Of a stretch of 64,000 nt of DNA, positions 20,334-28,784 are shown piece after piece; positions within the stretch are counted from its first letter, which is position 1; the number at the start of each line of letters is the position of its first letter. Origin of the DNA: Desulfofundulus luciae (lineage in GTDB: Bacteria; Bacillota; Desulfotomaculia; Desulfotomaculales; Desulfovirgulaceae); the NCBI RefSeq assembly GCF_030813795.1, contig NZ_JAUSUX010000001.1, positions 124,001 through 188,000 on the forward strand, read 5' to 3'. The notes beneath the pieces were generated by a model. That model saw nothing but the letters and a program-made list of their open reading frames with translations. It was not told the origin of the DNA and made no database searches. The position numbers and the translations under genes were made by a program.

Positions 20334-20720
20334 AAAAATCATCCCCCTGGTAATACATTCTTGCTTGTAGGATATCATGACCTTTCTTATCAGTCAAGAA
20401 CCGGGTTATGCACACATAGAACACCAAAATGACGCCCTGGATTATAAACGACTTCAGCCCCTCTCTTTCGATTGGCAATTTGTGTCGAAGTAAATGTGGA
20501 GGGAATTTTTTTGTCCAGAGCCGTGCCGGATGGAAACCTTTTGCCGCTTAAAAACGTCTATATGTTGGGAAGTCGGGGTGAGAGGGGGGGCGGTCATTAA
20601 GAAACAGTTAAGAAATTTAAGTTTTTACCCGTACCGGCAGGAAAGTCCATTTTCTGTGTCGAACTATCATTTCAGCCAGGAACAGGAAATAAGCCCTGCT
20701 CTTTTTAAGGAGACCGGATT
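20334..20720. other. Intergenic, 387 bp, no gene recognised
   Basis: Locally AT-richer than its neighbours. It must hold the divergent start signals of the AbrB-like gene and of the large protease. I see no ORF with a plausible start and family match, and no repeat shared with other loci. Confidence 0.5.
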
Positions 20721-23700
20721 ATGCGCAAATGGTTTCAGCGTTACCGTCTGCCGGCGGTTTTACTTTTTCTGGCGGCGGGAATTGGTTTGCTTTTTGCCTT
20801 TGCCCTGCCGGGCGTAGAAAAGGCCAAGAACCGGGCCGATGCCGGAGCCCCGGGCGCCCTTCCCGGCGGCGTCGGGGAGGAACGGGACATCGGTACCGGG
20901 CCGGAAAGAAGGGGCCTGTATGCTCTATACCTTTCCCGGCACCTGCAGTCAACGGAGCTGGAGCAATTGCGCCGGCTGGCCGAAGTGGGCGATTTCACCG
21001 GCGGGGAAACGCTCGTTGTTCGCTGTGCTCCAAACCGGGTAAAGGACCTGGCGCCACTACCTTTTATAAAGGAAGTAAAACCGTATGCACCGGAGGAAAA
21101 GTTGAAAACTCTGGTGCAGGCCGGTTTATATGCTGATGAAAAGAGAGCTCTGGAAACTCCCGCTCAGGATGCGGCGAAATCCCCTGAACCAGCCCCCGCA
21201 CTGGAAGGCGGCGCTTCCGGCATGGCGGGAGGAGCCGGCGGCAGCCAGATTACCGTCAACCTGGTGGTTTTTCACCCCCGGGACAAGGATGGCCTGGCCG
21301 CACTGGTGAAAGCCGGCGGGGGAGAGGTACTGCGGGGGCTGGATGAAGAGGGGAACGTGCTGCGGGCGCGCCTGCCCCGAAAGGAACTGCCTGAGCTGGC
21401 CTCCTCGCCCCTGGTGCTGCGCATCGAACCGTACGCCGCCCCGCGTTTCTTAAACGACCGGGCGGCCGGCATAGTGGGCGTAAGCCCCCTCCAGGCCCCG
21501 GGGTTTATCGCCCCCGGCGGTTTGAACGGCGCCGGTCAGGTGGTAGCCCTGGCCGACAGCGGCCTGGGAAGCGGGGAACTGGAGAACCTGCACCCCGACT
21601 TGAAAGATATTCCGGGGCAAAAACCAAAAGTAATCATGCTCAAGTCCTGGTCCGGCCGCTCAAAAGCCGATGACCCGGTGGGTCACGGCACCCACATGGC
21701 GGCCACCATAGCGGGAACCGGTGCCGCTTCCGGGGGGCAGTTTGCCGGGCTGGCCCCCGGGGCCAGCCTTTATTTTGAGGGTATCCTCAATAAAGAGGGG
21801 AAGATCGACCCCCCGGCGGACCTGACGGCCCTGTTCCGCCCCGCCTACGCGGCGGCCGCCCGCATTCACGTGGACGGCTGGGGCATTCCCGTGAACGCCT
21901 ACCTGAGCAGTGCCGCCCGGACCGACGCCTTTGTGCGGCAAAACCCGGACTTCCTGGTTATCTTCGGTGCGGGCAACTCCGGGCCGGGTGCCGGGACCAT
22001 CACCGTCGAGGCCAACAGCAAAAACGCCCTGGTGGTGGGGGCCAGTGAAAGTGTGCGCCCCTCCTTCGGACCCGCCAGCGACAATGCGGGGGAAGTGGCC
22101 TCCTTTTCCAGCCGGGGGCCGGCCAAAGACGGGCGTATCCGTCCCGACCTGGTGGCCCCGGGGACGGGCATTGTTTCGGCCCGTTCCCCCCTGGTAAAGG
22201 GGAATTTCCCGGCCAACCCGCAGTACACCCGTTTACAGGGAACCAGCATGGCCGCGGCCGTCACCGGCGGGGCGGCCGCCCTCCTGCGGCATTACTTCCA
22301 GCAGCAGGGGCTGAAAGCGCCCTCGGCGGCCCTGCTCAAGGCGGCCCTGATCAACGGAGCCGCCCCCGTGGACGGGGAAGGGGCGGGGTTCGGCCGCCTG
22401 GACCTGACCGCCACGGTGCTGGGACTCCGGGAAAAAACCTTCCTTTACGCCGATGAATCCGCCTCCCTGGCCGCTGGGGAAAGTAAGACCTACCACTTCA
22501 CGGTGGAAGATACCACCCGCCCCTTCAAGGCCACCCTGGCCTGGACCGACCCTCCCGCCGAGCCGGGAGCCGGCCGCGCGCTGGTGAACGACCTGGATCT
22601 GCTGGTGGTCGGCCCGGACGGCAGGGAATATTTGGGCAACGATAAGGGGGGGGGCAGGCGGGACGACCGTAACAATGTGGAACAGGTGTTAATACCTCAC
22701 CCCGCCAGGGGCACGTATACGATTATAGTGCGGGGCACGGATGTACGCCGGGGCATAAAACCCGCCTCACCGCCTGGCCAGGATTTCGCCCTGGTTTACG
22801 GCCAGCCCCTGGCCAAAAAGGTTATTGCCGGCGTGGATGAAAAAAGCCGCCGGGTGCGCTTTACCGACGGCACCGCGGCTACATTTCCCGAACAGGGACA
22901 TATCGCCCTGGGCAGCAAAACCCCGCCCTGGACCATCAATCATGCCCTGCCCGGCGCGGAAGTTTATTTAGGTGACGGAAACCGCATTCTCTACCTGGTA
23001 GGCCGTGTCTGGCGGCAGAATGCGGCGGAACTGCTGCCCCTGGCCTCCGGAACTCTGATCCAGGAGGCCAGTCCCCGGGCGCGGGAAGGTGGCTTTTACC
23101 TGGACCGGCGGGCGGAAAGCCCCCTGTGGGTCAACGACAACCCGGCCGGTGTGCGGGATATTCCCCCGGGTGTCCGGCTGTGGGCTTCCATCAATCCCAC
23201 CACCCAGATGGCCTGGCGGGCCTGGGCCTGGTTCCGGGAAGAGGAAGGGATTGTTGACCGGGTGGATGAAGAGCACGGGCAGATTTACCTGCTGGGGCGG
23301 CAGGAGCCCTACCGGCTGGCTGCCGGCGCCGCCTGCGCCTTTGATGACCGGCTGGCATCCGCCAGTCCGGAGGATTTGCCCTACGGTTACCCGGTGGCCG
23401 GAGATCCTTCCCAGCTGGCACCGGGGATGAGAGTACGGCTGATGCTTTCCCGGGGCGGGGATGAGGTGCTCTACCTGGCGGCACAGCGCACCCTGGCCGT
23501 AGGTACTGTGGAGGAGATGGATCCCGGCCGGAGCTGGTTGAAGCTGCAGGGGGCCGGGCGTTACCGGCTCATGTCCGGCCTTCCGGTAACCCTGGACGGG
23601 AGGGTAGCCTCCCCCGCCGATATCGCACCGGGTGACCATGTATGCCTGATTTTGGCGGGCGACCAGGCCGTATCCCTCGACGCCCACCGGCAGGTAATCT

Positions 23701-25112
23701 ACGGGCAGGTGGTGTTTTATAAGGAAGAAAGCAACTCCATCCTCCTGGTGGACAGCAGGAATAAAATGCGCTCCCTGGCCGTTAACCCCGGCACCCTCTT
23801 TTTCCGGTGGGGCCGGCCCGCTGAGCCTTCTTCATTGCTGCCGGGAGAATGGGTGCGTGTAACCCCGGCCGGGGATGGGAGCAGCGCCCTGCGGGTGGAT
23901 GTGGCCGGAGTGGCCGCCGGCGGCAACGCCCGGCTGGCCGGGCTGGACCCGGGCCGGGGAACGGTTAAATTCTCCGGTGATCAGGAAGGCCTGCTTTCCT
24001 TGCACACCCTGATCACCAAAAACGGCTATCCCGTGGGCGTGGAAGACCTCCTGCCCGGGGAAGAGGTGGAATTTGCCATTCTGGCCGGTCTCCAGGGGGA
24101 AACGGGGGTGGTGGCGGCCATCAAGGCCCGTTCCCGCGATGGAGTGCCGGCTCCCTCCCTGCAGGCCGCCTGGCGGCCCGAAGGCAACGGTTTTGTGGTG
24201 AAAGGTAAAACTTCAGCCGGCAAAATCTATATTTATCCCAAAGAGGGCGGGCCCGTGCCGGCCGCACCCGACGGCCGGGGCTACTTCGAAGCCCGGCTGC
24301 CCCGGAATGCCGGTGACACCATCCTGCTGGTGGCCGTGGACCGGCGCAACGGGGGCGTGGCTGGTGAATACCTGACCGTGCCCCTGGAAGCCCTGTTCAG
24401 CGACCTGCAGGGCCACTGGGCGAGAAAGGAAATCGGGGAACTGGCTCAACTGGGGCTGGTCGGCGGTTATCCCGGCGGGAAGTTTTACCCGGAAAAGACC
24501 ATCACCAGGGCGGAATTCACCCTGATGGTGGTGCGGGTGCTGGGATGGGACGGGGGCAGCAGCGGTGCTTCCCCCGGAATTTCCCTACCCTCCGACCTGC
24601 CACCATGGGGGGAAAAAGGGCTCCGGGAGGCCCTCCTCCGGGGGATAGTTTCCGGCTACCCGGACGGAACCTTTAAGCCGGGCCGGCCGGTCAACCGGGC
24701 GGAAGCGGCGGCCGTCCTGGCCCGGGTGCTGCAGGTGACCGGCCTGGTTGGAGAGGGCGGGGAAGCCGGCAGCACCGGGGTAGGTCGCCATATACAAAAC
24801 ACAGGTACTTCCTCCGCCCACGGTGGTGCTTCCGGAGAAACGGGAGATGCAGCTTCCGGTGTGCAGCCCCGGCCCCCGGCCGCCCCGGGCGGTCCGGGTA
24901 CCCCGGTTTCGGCAAAGACGAGCTCCTCGCCTTCTTACCAGGACTGGTACGCCGTACCGGCCTGGGCCCGCTCCGCCGTGGCCCTGGTTACAGCCTCGGA
25001 GCTAATGGGCGGCTATCCCGACGGGCGCTTCGGCCCGGTGGAGCCCCTCACCCGCGCCCAGGCGGCAGTGATTGTCTGGCGTTTGCGGACGTTGATAACA
25101 GCCTCCAGATGA
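20721..25112 (+). CDS. Giant secreted subtilisin-like serine protease with three SLH domains
   Basis: 1463 aa. An N-terminal hydrophobic segment (LPAVLLFLAAGIGLLFAFAL) serves as signal or anchor. A prodomain-like region follows to about 260, then an S8 catalytic domain with Asp279 (VVALADSGLGSG), His322 (GHGTHMAATIAG) and Ser509 (LQGTSMAAAVTGG). A P/homo-B-like beta domain follows (FTVEDTTRPFKATLAWTDPPAEPG). Residues about 690-1150 are several beta-rich repeats of 60-75 aa with recurrent G-V-x(2)-hydrophobic and PG(D/E/M)-x-V patterns. The end has three SLH modules (FSDLQGHWARKEI..., LPPWGEKGLREA..., YAVPAWARSAV...), predicted to bind pyruvylated wall polymer. Substrate unknown. Confidence 0.92.
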   Translation: MRKWFQRYRLPAVLLFLAAGIGLLFAFALPGVEKAKNRADAGAPGALPGGVGEERDIGTGPERRGLYALYLSRHLQSTELEQLRRLAEVGDFTGGETLVVRCAPNRVKDLAPLPFIKEVKPYAPEEKLKTLVQAGLYADEKRALETPAQDAAKSPEPAPALEGGASGMAGGAGGSQITVNLVVFHPRDKDGLAALVKAGGGEVLRGLDEEGNVLRARLPRKELPELASSPLVLRIEPYAAPRFLNDRAAGIVGVSPLQAPGFIAPGGLNGAGQVVALADSGLGSGELENLHPDLKDIPGQKPKVIMLKSWSGRSKADDPVGHGTHMAATIAGTGAASGGQFAGLAPGASLYFEGILNKEGKIDPPADLTALFRPAYAAAARIHVDGWGIPVNAYLSSAARTDAFVRQNPDFLVIFGAGNSGPGAGTITVEANSKNALVVGASESVRPSFGPASDNAGEVASFSSRGPAKDGRIRPDLVAPGTGIVSARSPLVKGNFPANPQYTRLQGTSMAAAVTGGAAALLRHYFQQQGLKAPSAALLKAALINGAAPVDGEGAGFGRLDLTATVLGLREKTFLYADESASLAAGESKTYHFTVEDTTRPFKATLAWTDPPAEPGAGRALVNDLDLLVVGPDGREYLGNDKGGGRRDDRNNVEQVLIPHPARGTYTIIVRGTDVRRGIKPASPPGQDFALVYGQPLAKKVIAGVDEKSRRVRFTDGTAATFPEQGHIALGSKTPPWTINHALPGAEVYLGDGNRILYLVGRVWRQNAAELLPLASGTLIQEASPRAREGGFYLDRRAESPLWVNDNPAGVRDIPPGVRLWASINPTTQMAWRAWAWFREEEGIVDRVDEEHGQIYLLGRQEPYRLAAGAACAFDDRLASASPEDLPYGYPVAGDPSQLAPGMRVRLMLSRGGDEVLYLAAQRTLAVGTVEEMDPGRSWLKLQGAGRYRLMSGLPVTLDGRVASPADIAPGDHVCLILAGDQAVSLDAHRQVIYGQVVFYKEESNSILLVDSRNKMRSLAVNPGTLFFRWGRPAEPSSLLPGEWVRVTPAGDGSSALRVDVAGVAAGGNARLAGLDPGRGTVKFSGDQEGLLSLHTLITKNGYPVGVEDLLPGEEVEFAILAGLQGETGVVAAIKARSRDGVPAPSLQAAWRPEGNGFVVKGKTSAGKIYIYPKEGGPVPAAPDGRGYFEARLPRNAGDTILLVAVDRRNGGVAGEYLTVPLEALFSDLQGHWARKEIGELAQLGLVGGYPGGKFYPEKTITRAEFTLMVVRVLGWDGGSSGASPGISLPSDLPPWGEKGLREALLRGIVSGYPDGTFKPGRPVNRAEAAAVLARVLQVTGLVGEGGEAGSTGVGRHIQNTGTSSAHGGASGETGDAASGVQPRPPAAPGGPGTPVSAKTSSSPSYQDWYAVPAWARSAVALVTASELMGGYPDGRFGPVEPLTRAQAAVIVWRLRTLITASR

Positions 25113-25129
25113 GGCTTTTCTTTTTTTTG
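25100..25129 (+). terminator. Rho-independent terminator overlapping the protease stop codon
   Basis: AGCCTC (25100-25105), loop CAGAT, GAGGCT (25111-25116), then TTTCTTTTTTTT. The TGA stop lies inside the hairpin. Confidence 0.9.
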
Positions 25130-25225
25130 TTCCAATGTTAAAATTCGTAAAAGGAAAAGTTCACTCCATAAGGAATGTACCGTGGACGCAACGGCACAAA
25201 CGCCGGGTTAAAAGGGGAGTTGAGA

Positions 25226-25780
25226 ATGGAAGGTTTAACCATCCTGACGGACCGCCGTTACACCTATGAAGATTACTTGAAACTGGATGATGACCGTGAT
25301 TACGAAATTATCGGGGGGAAACTGATTGTGGTACCCAGGCCCAGACCGCGTCACCAGAAAATTGTCTCCCGCCTGGTTACTGTGCTGGAGGGTTACTTGC
25401 GGCAAAAGCGTGCAGGGGAACTGTATTTAGACGTTGACGTGCTTTTCGGTGACCAGGTGGTTTCCCCCGACCTGGTGGTTATTTTAAAAGACCGTCTTTC
25501 CATTGTCCAGGAAACCAATATCAGCGGCGCCCCGGACCTGGTGGTGGAAGTTCTTTCGCCCTCCACGGCCAAGTACGACCGCAAGGAAAAAAGCCAGCTT
25601 TATTACGCCGGCGGTGTGCAGGAATACTGGCTGGTGGACCCGTCCCTGCAGCTTGTGGAAGTGTTCGTACGGGGGGAGAAGGATTGGAACCGCAGCGGGA
25701 TTTACGACGAAGGGGAGACGCTGGTTTCCCCCCTGTTGCCCGGGCTGGAAATTGAACTGAAAGATATTTTCATGGAGTAG
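25226..25780 (+). CDS. Uma2-family (DUF820) nuclease-like protein, copy 2
   Basis: 184 aa. Motifs: YTYEDYLKLDDDRDYEIIGGKLIVVPRPRPRHQKI, then VVSPDLVVILKD and the core GAPDLVVEVLSPSTAKYDRKEKSQLYYAGGVQEYWLVDP. The catalytic-type D...E...(S)PST...K pattern is intact, unlike copy 1's altered FPST. ATG 25226 follows AAAGGGGAGTTGAGA. It stands alone between two terminating units. Copies 1-3 are divergent rather than recent duplicates. Confidence 0.92.
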   Translation: MEGLTILTDRRYTYEDYLKLDDDRDYEIIGGKLIVVPRPRPRHQKIVSRLVTVLEGYLRQKRAGELYLDVDVLFGDQVVSPDLVVILKDRLSIVQETNISGAPDLVVEVLSPSTAKYDRKEKSQLYYAGGVQEYWLVDPSLQLVEVFVRGEKDWNRSGIYDEGETLVSPLLPGLEIELKDIFME

Positions 25781-25814
25781 AGTAATATTTGTTTTCCCAT
25801 AAAATTAATAGGGG

Positions 25815-26102
25815 TTAAAAACTTTTAGCCGCATCTTCCCCTGGCAACTTGAAGGGGGCACTTTTTTCATACAATACAGCGGGATCCAGATCAGCTCCGT
25901 TGGGCCAGGTTATGGTCCCGGCATCTGGGTCAACCTTGACCTGTTTGAAAAATGCCGGGTTCTTTAAGGGTTCAAAAACAGAACCTTTAATAAACGGCTT
26001 GATATCTATAATGCGATACTCGTCATTATCAAATTCAAGAATAAGGTGGTAATTTTTCAGAGGATAAACGCTCTTGACCTCGCGTAACATAAATTTTATC
26101 AC
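25815..26102 (-). CDS. DUF2442 domain protein
   Basis: 95 aa. LREVKSVYPLKNYHLILEFDNDEYRIIDIKPFIKGSVFEPLKNPAFFKQVKVDPDAGTITWPNGADLDPAVLYE follows the DUF2442 pattern closely. These proteins are often encoded directly downstream of DUF4160 proteins in toxin-antitoxin-like pairs; a broken DUF4160 gene is indeed just upstream (26115-26261). GTG 26102 is preferred because AAGGGG is then spaced 9 nt; GTG 26111 and ATG 26081 are alternatives. It is AT-richer than the window average. Function unproved. Confidence 0.85.
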   Translation of the reverse strand: MIKFMLREVKSVYPLKNYHLILEFDNDEYRIIDIKPFIKGSVFEPLKNPAFFKQVKVDPDAGTITWPNGADLDPAVLYEKSAPFKLPGEDAAKSF

Positions 26103-26114
26103 GGTAGTCACCCC

Positions 26115-26261
26115 TTATTCAGGTGGATTAACTCGAAATAACGGTTCCCCGGCCTGTGCCCGCCTCCAGTTCTCCAGCAAAGCAGCGGATTCATTTCGGA
26201 TCCAGGAGGCTGCTATTGACTGGATTCTACAAAAAAGTAACAGTAAATTAATTGTTGTCAT
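26115..26261 (-). pseudogene. C-terminal remnant of a DUF4160 protein
   Basis: The minus strand from ATG 26261 encodes 48 residues ending IAASWIRNESAALLENWRRAQAGEPLFRVNPPE, which resembles the DUF4160 C-terminus (...ELLENWxxAxxGEPxxxIxPL). The conserved N-terminal part is missing; the first 12 residues (MTTINLLLLFCR) look unrelated. It stops 12 bp before the DUF2442 start, the normal pair arrangement, so this is probably a pair whose first gene lost its N-terminal half. Confidence 0.65.
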
Positions 26262-26292
26262 TGGTAGCTAAACTTGTCGAGCATAAATTTAT

Positions 26293-26329
26293 AAAAAAGT
26301 TCGGCCGAGGTTAAGCCGAACTTCTTTTA
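26293..26329. terminator. Bidirectional terminator of the sigma/anti-sigma operon
   Basis: AAGTTCGGC (26297-26305) and GCCGAACTT (26315-26323) form a 9-bp stem. On the minus strand it is followed by TTTTTATA, and on the plus strand by CTTTTAT. Confidence 0.88.
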
Positions 26330-26355
26330 TGCCGACCTTCTTGTGCCTTTCCCTG

Positions 26356-27699
26356 CTACTCCTGCAGCCACACCACCACTACCTGCCGGCCCGCCTCCTG
26401 GTCCCACGCGGCCAGTTGCTGTTCCAGGGACTTGATCTCCCGGTCCAGGGCGGCGATATCGGCTTCTTCGGTCATTTGGTTGCGTTTGGCTATGAGAGCC
26501 TGGTAACGGTCCAGGGTGGAGGCGAACTGCTGGGAAATGTCCTGGCTCTGCTGCTGCCGGTCCATCACCCGCCCCAGGCCGGATGCCGTGGCGGTGAATG
26601 GCCCGGCCTGTTCCACCGGAACCACAAAGCGCAGGATTTCCACCGTATGCCCATCCACCCGCTGCCGGCCGAAACTCTGGCAGCTGCTGTCCCCCGCTGC
26701 GGCCAGCAGTGTCTTTTTCGCCGCCTGCAGGTCGGCCACCTGCACCTTTAACAGCGTGCTTTCAATGGTGCGGGTCTGGTTCAGGAATACCCGCGGTTCA
26801 ATGGAGGTGCCGGTGCCGGTTTTGTTAATTACAGGCTGTCCGGTATTGGCTGCGATAGCAACGCGCTGTTTACTGTCGCTTTGCCGGGGCTGTTCAGGCC
26901 GGCTCTTCTGTACTCCCCCGTTTGCGGCCCGGCCGGAAGCAGCCGGTTCCTTGGAACGATCGCTTTCTTTATTTGCCTTATCGACCCCGTTCCGGTGCTC
27001 GCCGGGCTGGTTTTCCTGTCCACCGGGGGTTTGGGTTTCCCGGGGGCCGTTGTTTAAATTTGCTTGCACATCCTGACCAGGCTTATCCGCATTTGCAATA
27101 GTGCCACCCTTGCCCGGGGCCTGCCCGCTCCGGCCGGTGTTATCCACCACCACGGGCGAACTGTTTAACACCTCCGGTGGCCACCAGTGGCGGGCGGCAA
27201 AGCCGGCGGAACCCGCCAGCAATATGATCACCGCAGCCGCTGCCGCCACACCTTTGCGCCAGGCGCCGGAAAGCTCCTGCCACCAGCTTCCGGGCGTCCA
27301 TACTCTCCGGGTGGCGTCCTTTCCCCGCCCGGCTCCGGGCAGCGGGCCGGCGGGGATAATTGCCGCCTTCCGCTGCTTGCCGGAGGCGGCCGCCCCGGCC
27401 GGTATACCTGTACAATCCGCCGCCAGTTGGGAACCGGCAGGGGTATCGCCTGCGCTGCAGGCCGCCTTACCGGATAGGGATTCCTTCAGGCGGGACATTA
27501 CCTGTGCGCTGAATCCTTCCGGCGGTGCCACCGCTCTGGACATGCCCATCAACGCCATGGTTATGGCCTGCCACTCGGCCACTTCCCCGGCACAGGCCGG
27601 GCATTCCCGCAGGTGTTCCTGCAGATAGCGGGCTTCTTCATTTGCCAGCTCCCCGTCCAGCCAGGGGTAAAAAAGTTGTCTTGCCTCCCGGCATTTCAT
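26356..27699 (-). CDS. Membrane anti-sigma factor with zf-HC2 domain and DUF4349-like ectodomain
   Basis: 447 aa. Residues 1-45 form an anti-sigma zinc finger, MKCREARQLFYPWLDGEL...YLQEHLRECPACAGEV (HxxxCxxC). One membrane helix follows near residue 165 (GVAAAAAVIILLAGSAGFAARHW). The extracellular part begins with a long Gly/Gln/Asn/Pro-rich linker. The last ~140 residues (TRTIESTLLKVQVADLQAAKKTLL... to ...SLEQQLAAWDQEAGRQVVVVWLQE) resemble DUF4349 with a coiled-coil hairpin. It probably sequesters the sigma factor encoded 46 bp upstream and releases it after an envelope signal. ATG 27699 follows GAAGGTGA. Confidence 0.87.
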   Translation of the reverse strand: MKCREARQLFYPWLDGELANEEARYLQEHLRECPACAGEVAEWQAITMALMGMSRAVAPPEGFSAQVMSRLKESLSGKAACSAGDTPAGSQLAADCTGIPAGAAASGKQRKAAIIPAGPLPGAGRGKDATRRVWTPGSWWQELSGAWRKGVAAAAAVIILLAGSAGFAARHWWPPEVLNSSPVVVDNTGRSGQAPGKGGTIANADKPGQDVQANLNNGPRETQTPGGQENQPGEHRNGVDKANKESDRSKEPAASGRAANGGVQKSRPEQPRQSDSKQRVAIAANTGQPVINKTGTGTSIEPRVFLNQTRTIESTLLKVQVADLQAAKKTLLAAAGDSSCQSFGRQRVDGHTVEILRFVVPVEQAGPFTATASGLGRVMDRQQQSQDISQQFASTLDRYQALIAKRNQMTEEADIAALDREIKSLEQQLAAWDQEAGRQVVVVWLQE

Positions 27700-27745
27700 G
27701 GTGTTCACCTTCTTGTCGCGCATCCCCCTGCCCCGGAAAGGTCAC

Positions 27746-28402
27746 TCACCTGGTCCGGCCTGCGCCGGCACCTTCTTTTAAAACTACCGCCGGCCCGTGC
27801 TTGTTTTTCCCGCCCGGCAACGCCATTCCCGCTTCGCAGGCCAGGGCGGATACTCTTTTTTTCAAGGCATCACGCGCCCGGTTCAGCCGGGACTTCACCG
27901 TGCCCAGGGAAAGATCAAGCATCCGGGCTATTTCGTCATAGCTGTAGCCTTCTACTTCGCGCAGGATGAGCACGGCCCGCTGCTCGGCGGGCAGCTCCTT
28001 CAAGGCCCTGCCCACCAGGCCCCGGAACTCCTTTTCCTCCAGTTCCTCCTCCGGGTCGCCGGCAGCAGCCGCCACCTCCCGGGTAACTTCCCCGTCACCG
28101 GTATGTACTGGTTCGTCCAGTGAAATAAGGGTCACATTACCGCGCCGCCGCTTCATGTTCAGCCAGAGGTTGACGGTAATGCGGTGCAACCAGGTGCCGA
28201 AATCCGCCTCAAAACGGAAACCGTCCAGGGAGCGGAACGCCCGGATGAAAACCTCCTGGGCCAGATCCTGGGCATCGGCATGGTTGCCGGTTAGCTGGTA
28301 GCTCAGGGTGTATACCCTTTGCTGGTACATCTGCACCAGCTGCTCAAAAGCCACCAGGTCCTGTTCCTGGGAACGCTGGATCAGGTGTTTGACGGCATCC
28401 AA
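27746..28402 (-). CDS. ECF RNA polymerase sigma factor (SigW/SigE-like)
   Basis: 218 aa. Region 2 is DLAQEVFIRAFRSLDGFRFEADFGTWLHRITVNLWLNMKRR and region 4 is LPAEQRAVLILREVEGYSYDEIARMLDLSLGTVKSRLNRARDALKK, both textbook for extracytoplasmic-function sigma factors. A low-complexity insert between them (EPVHTGDGEVTREVAAAAGDPEEELEEKE) and a short basic C-terminal tail add length. It is co-transcribed with the anti-sigma factor and diverges from an SLH protease gene 380 bp away, which is a candidate target. Confidence 0.94.
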   Translation of the reverse strand: MDAVKHLIQRSQEQDLVAFEQLVQMYQQRVYTLSYQLTGNHADAQDLAQEVFIRAFRSLDGFRFEADFGTWLHRITVNLWLNMKRRRGNVTLISLDEPVHTGDGEVTREVAAAAGDPEEELEEKEFRGLVGRALKELPAEQRAVLILREVEGYSYDEIARMLDLSLGTVKSRLNRARDALKKRVSALACEAGMALPGGKNKHGPAVVLKEGAGAGRTR

Positions 28403-28784
28403 TGGGAAGCCACTCCTGCAGATGCCCCAAACCTCACCTTACTTTTTAGACACCTTTTCACGGCCAAAAGTTCCGGCCGGCAAAGGGTTTTGGGGCAAAA
28501 ATACTTAATATTTATACGCGATGATAGATTATTTTTAGAGGTAATTCTCCTGCCATTACTTACCGGATGTCGCAGGAAATTACCTCCATGCAGGGTACAT
28601 TACGGTTCTATTTCATACTATTTCATATATAATACCATGTTCCCTCCCACCGGGGCAATTGGTTAACTATAAAAACAATAAATATGATTAACCATGAAAA
28701 ATATCCTGATTGCGGATTGGTGACGGAGGAAAATCATAGAAACAATCGAAATATATCTTCCGGCAACGATTTTGGGGGAAGGAG
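28403..28784. promoter_or_regulatory. AT-rich divergent control region of the sigma operon and SLH protease 2
   Basis: 382 bp without a gene, clearly AT-richer than the flanks. GGTTAACTAT (28661-28670) is inverted as ATGATTAACC (28684-28693) with 8 of 10 pairs, a possible operator about 90 bp before the protease start. CTATTTCATA is directly repeated near 28608-28625. No -35/-10 pair was assigned with confidence. Confidence 0.45.
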
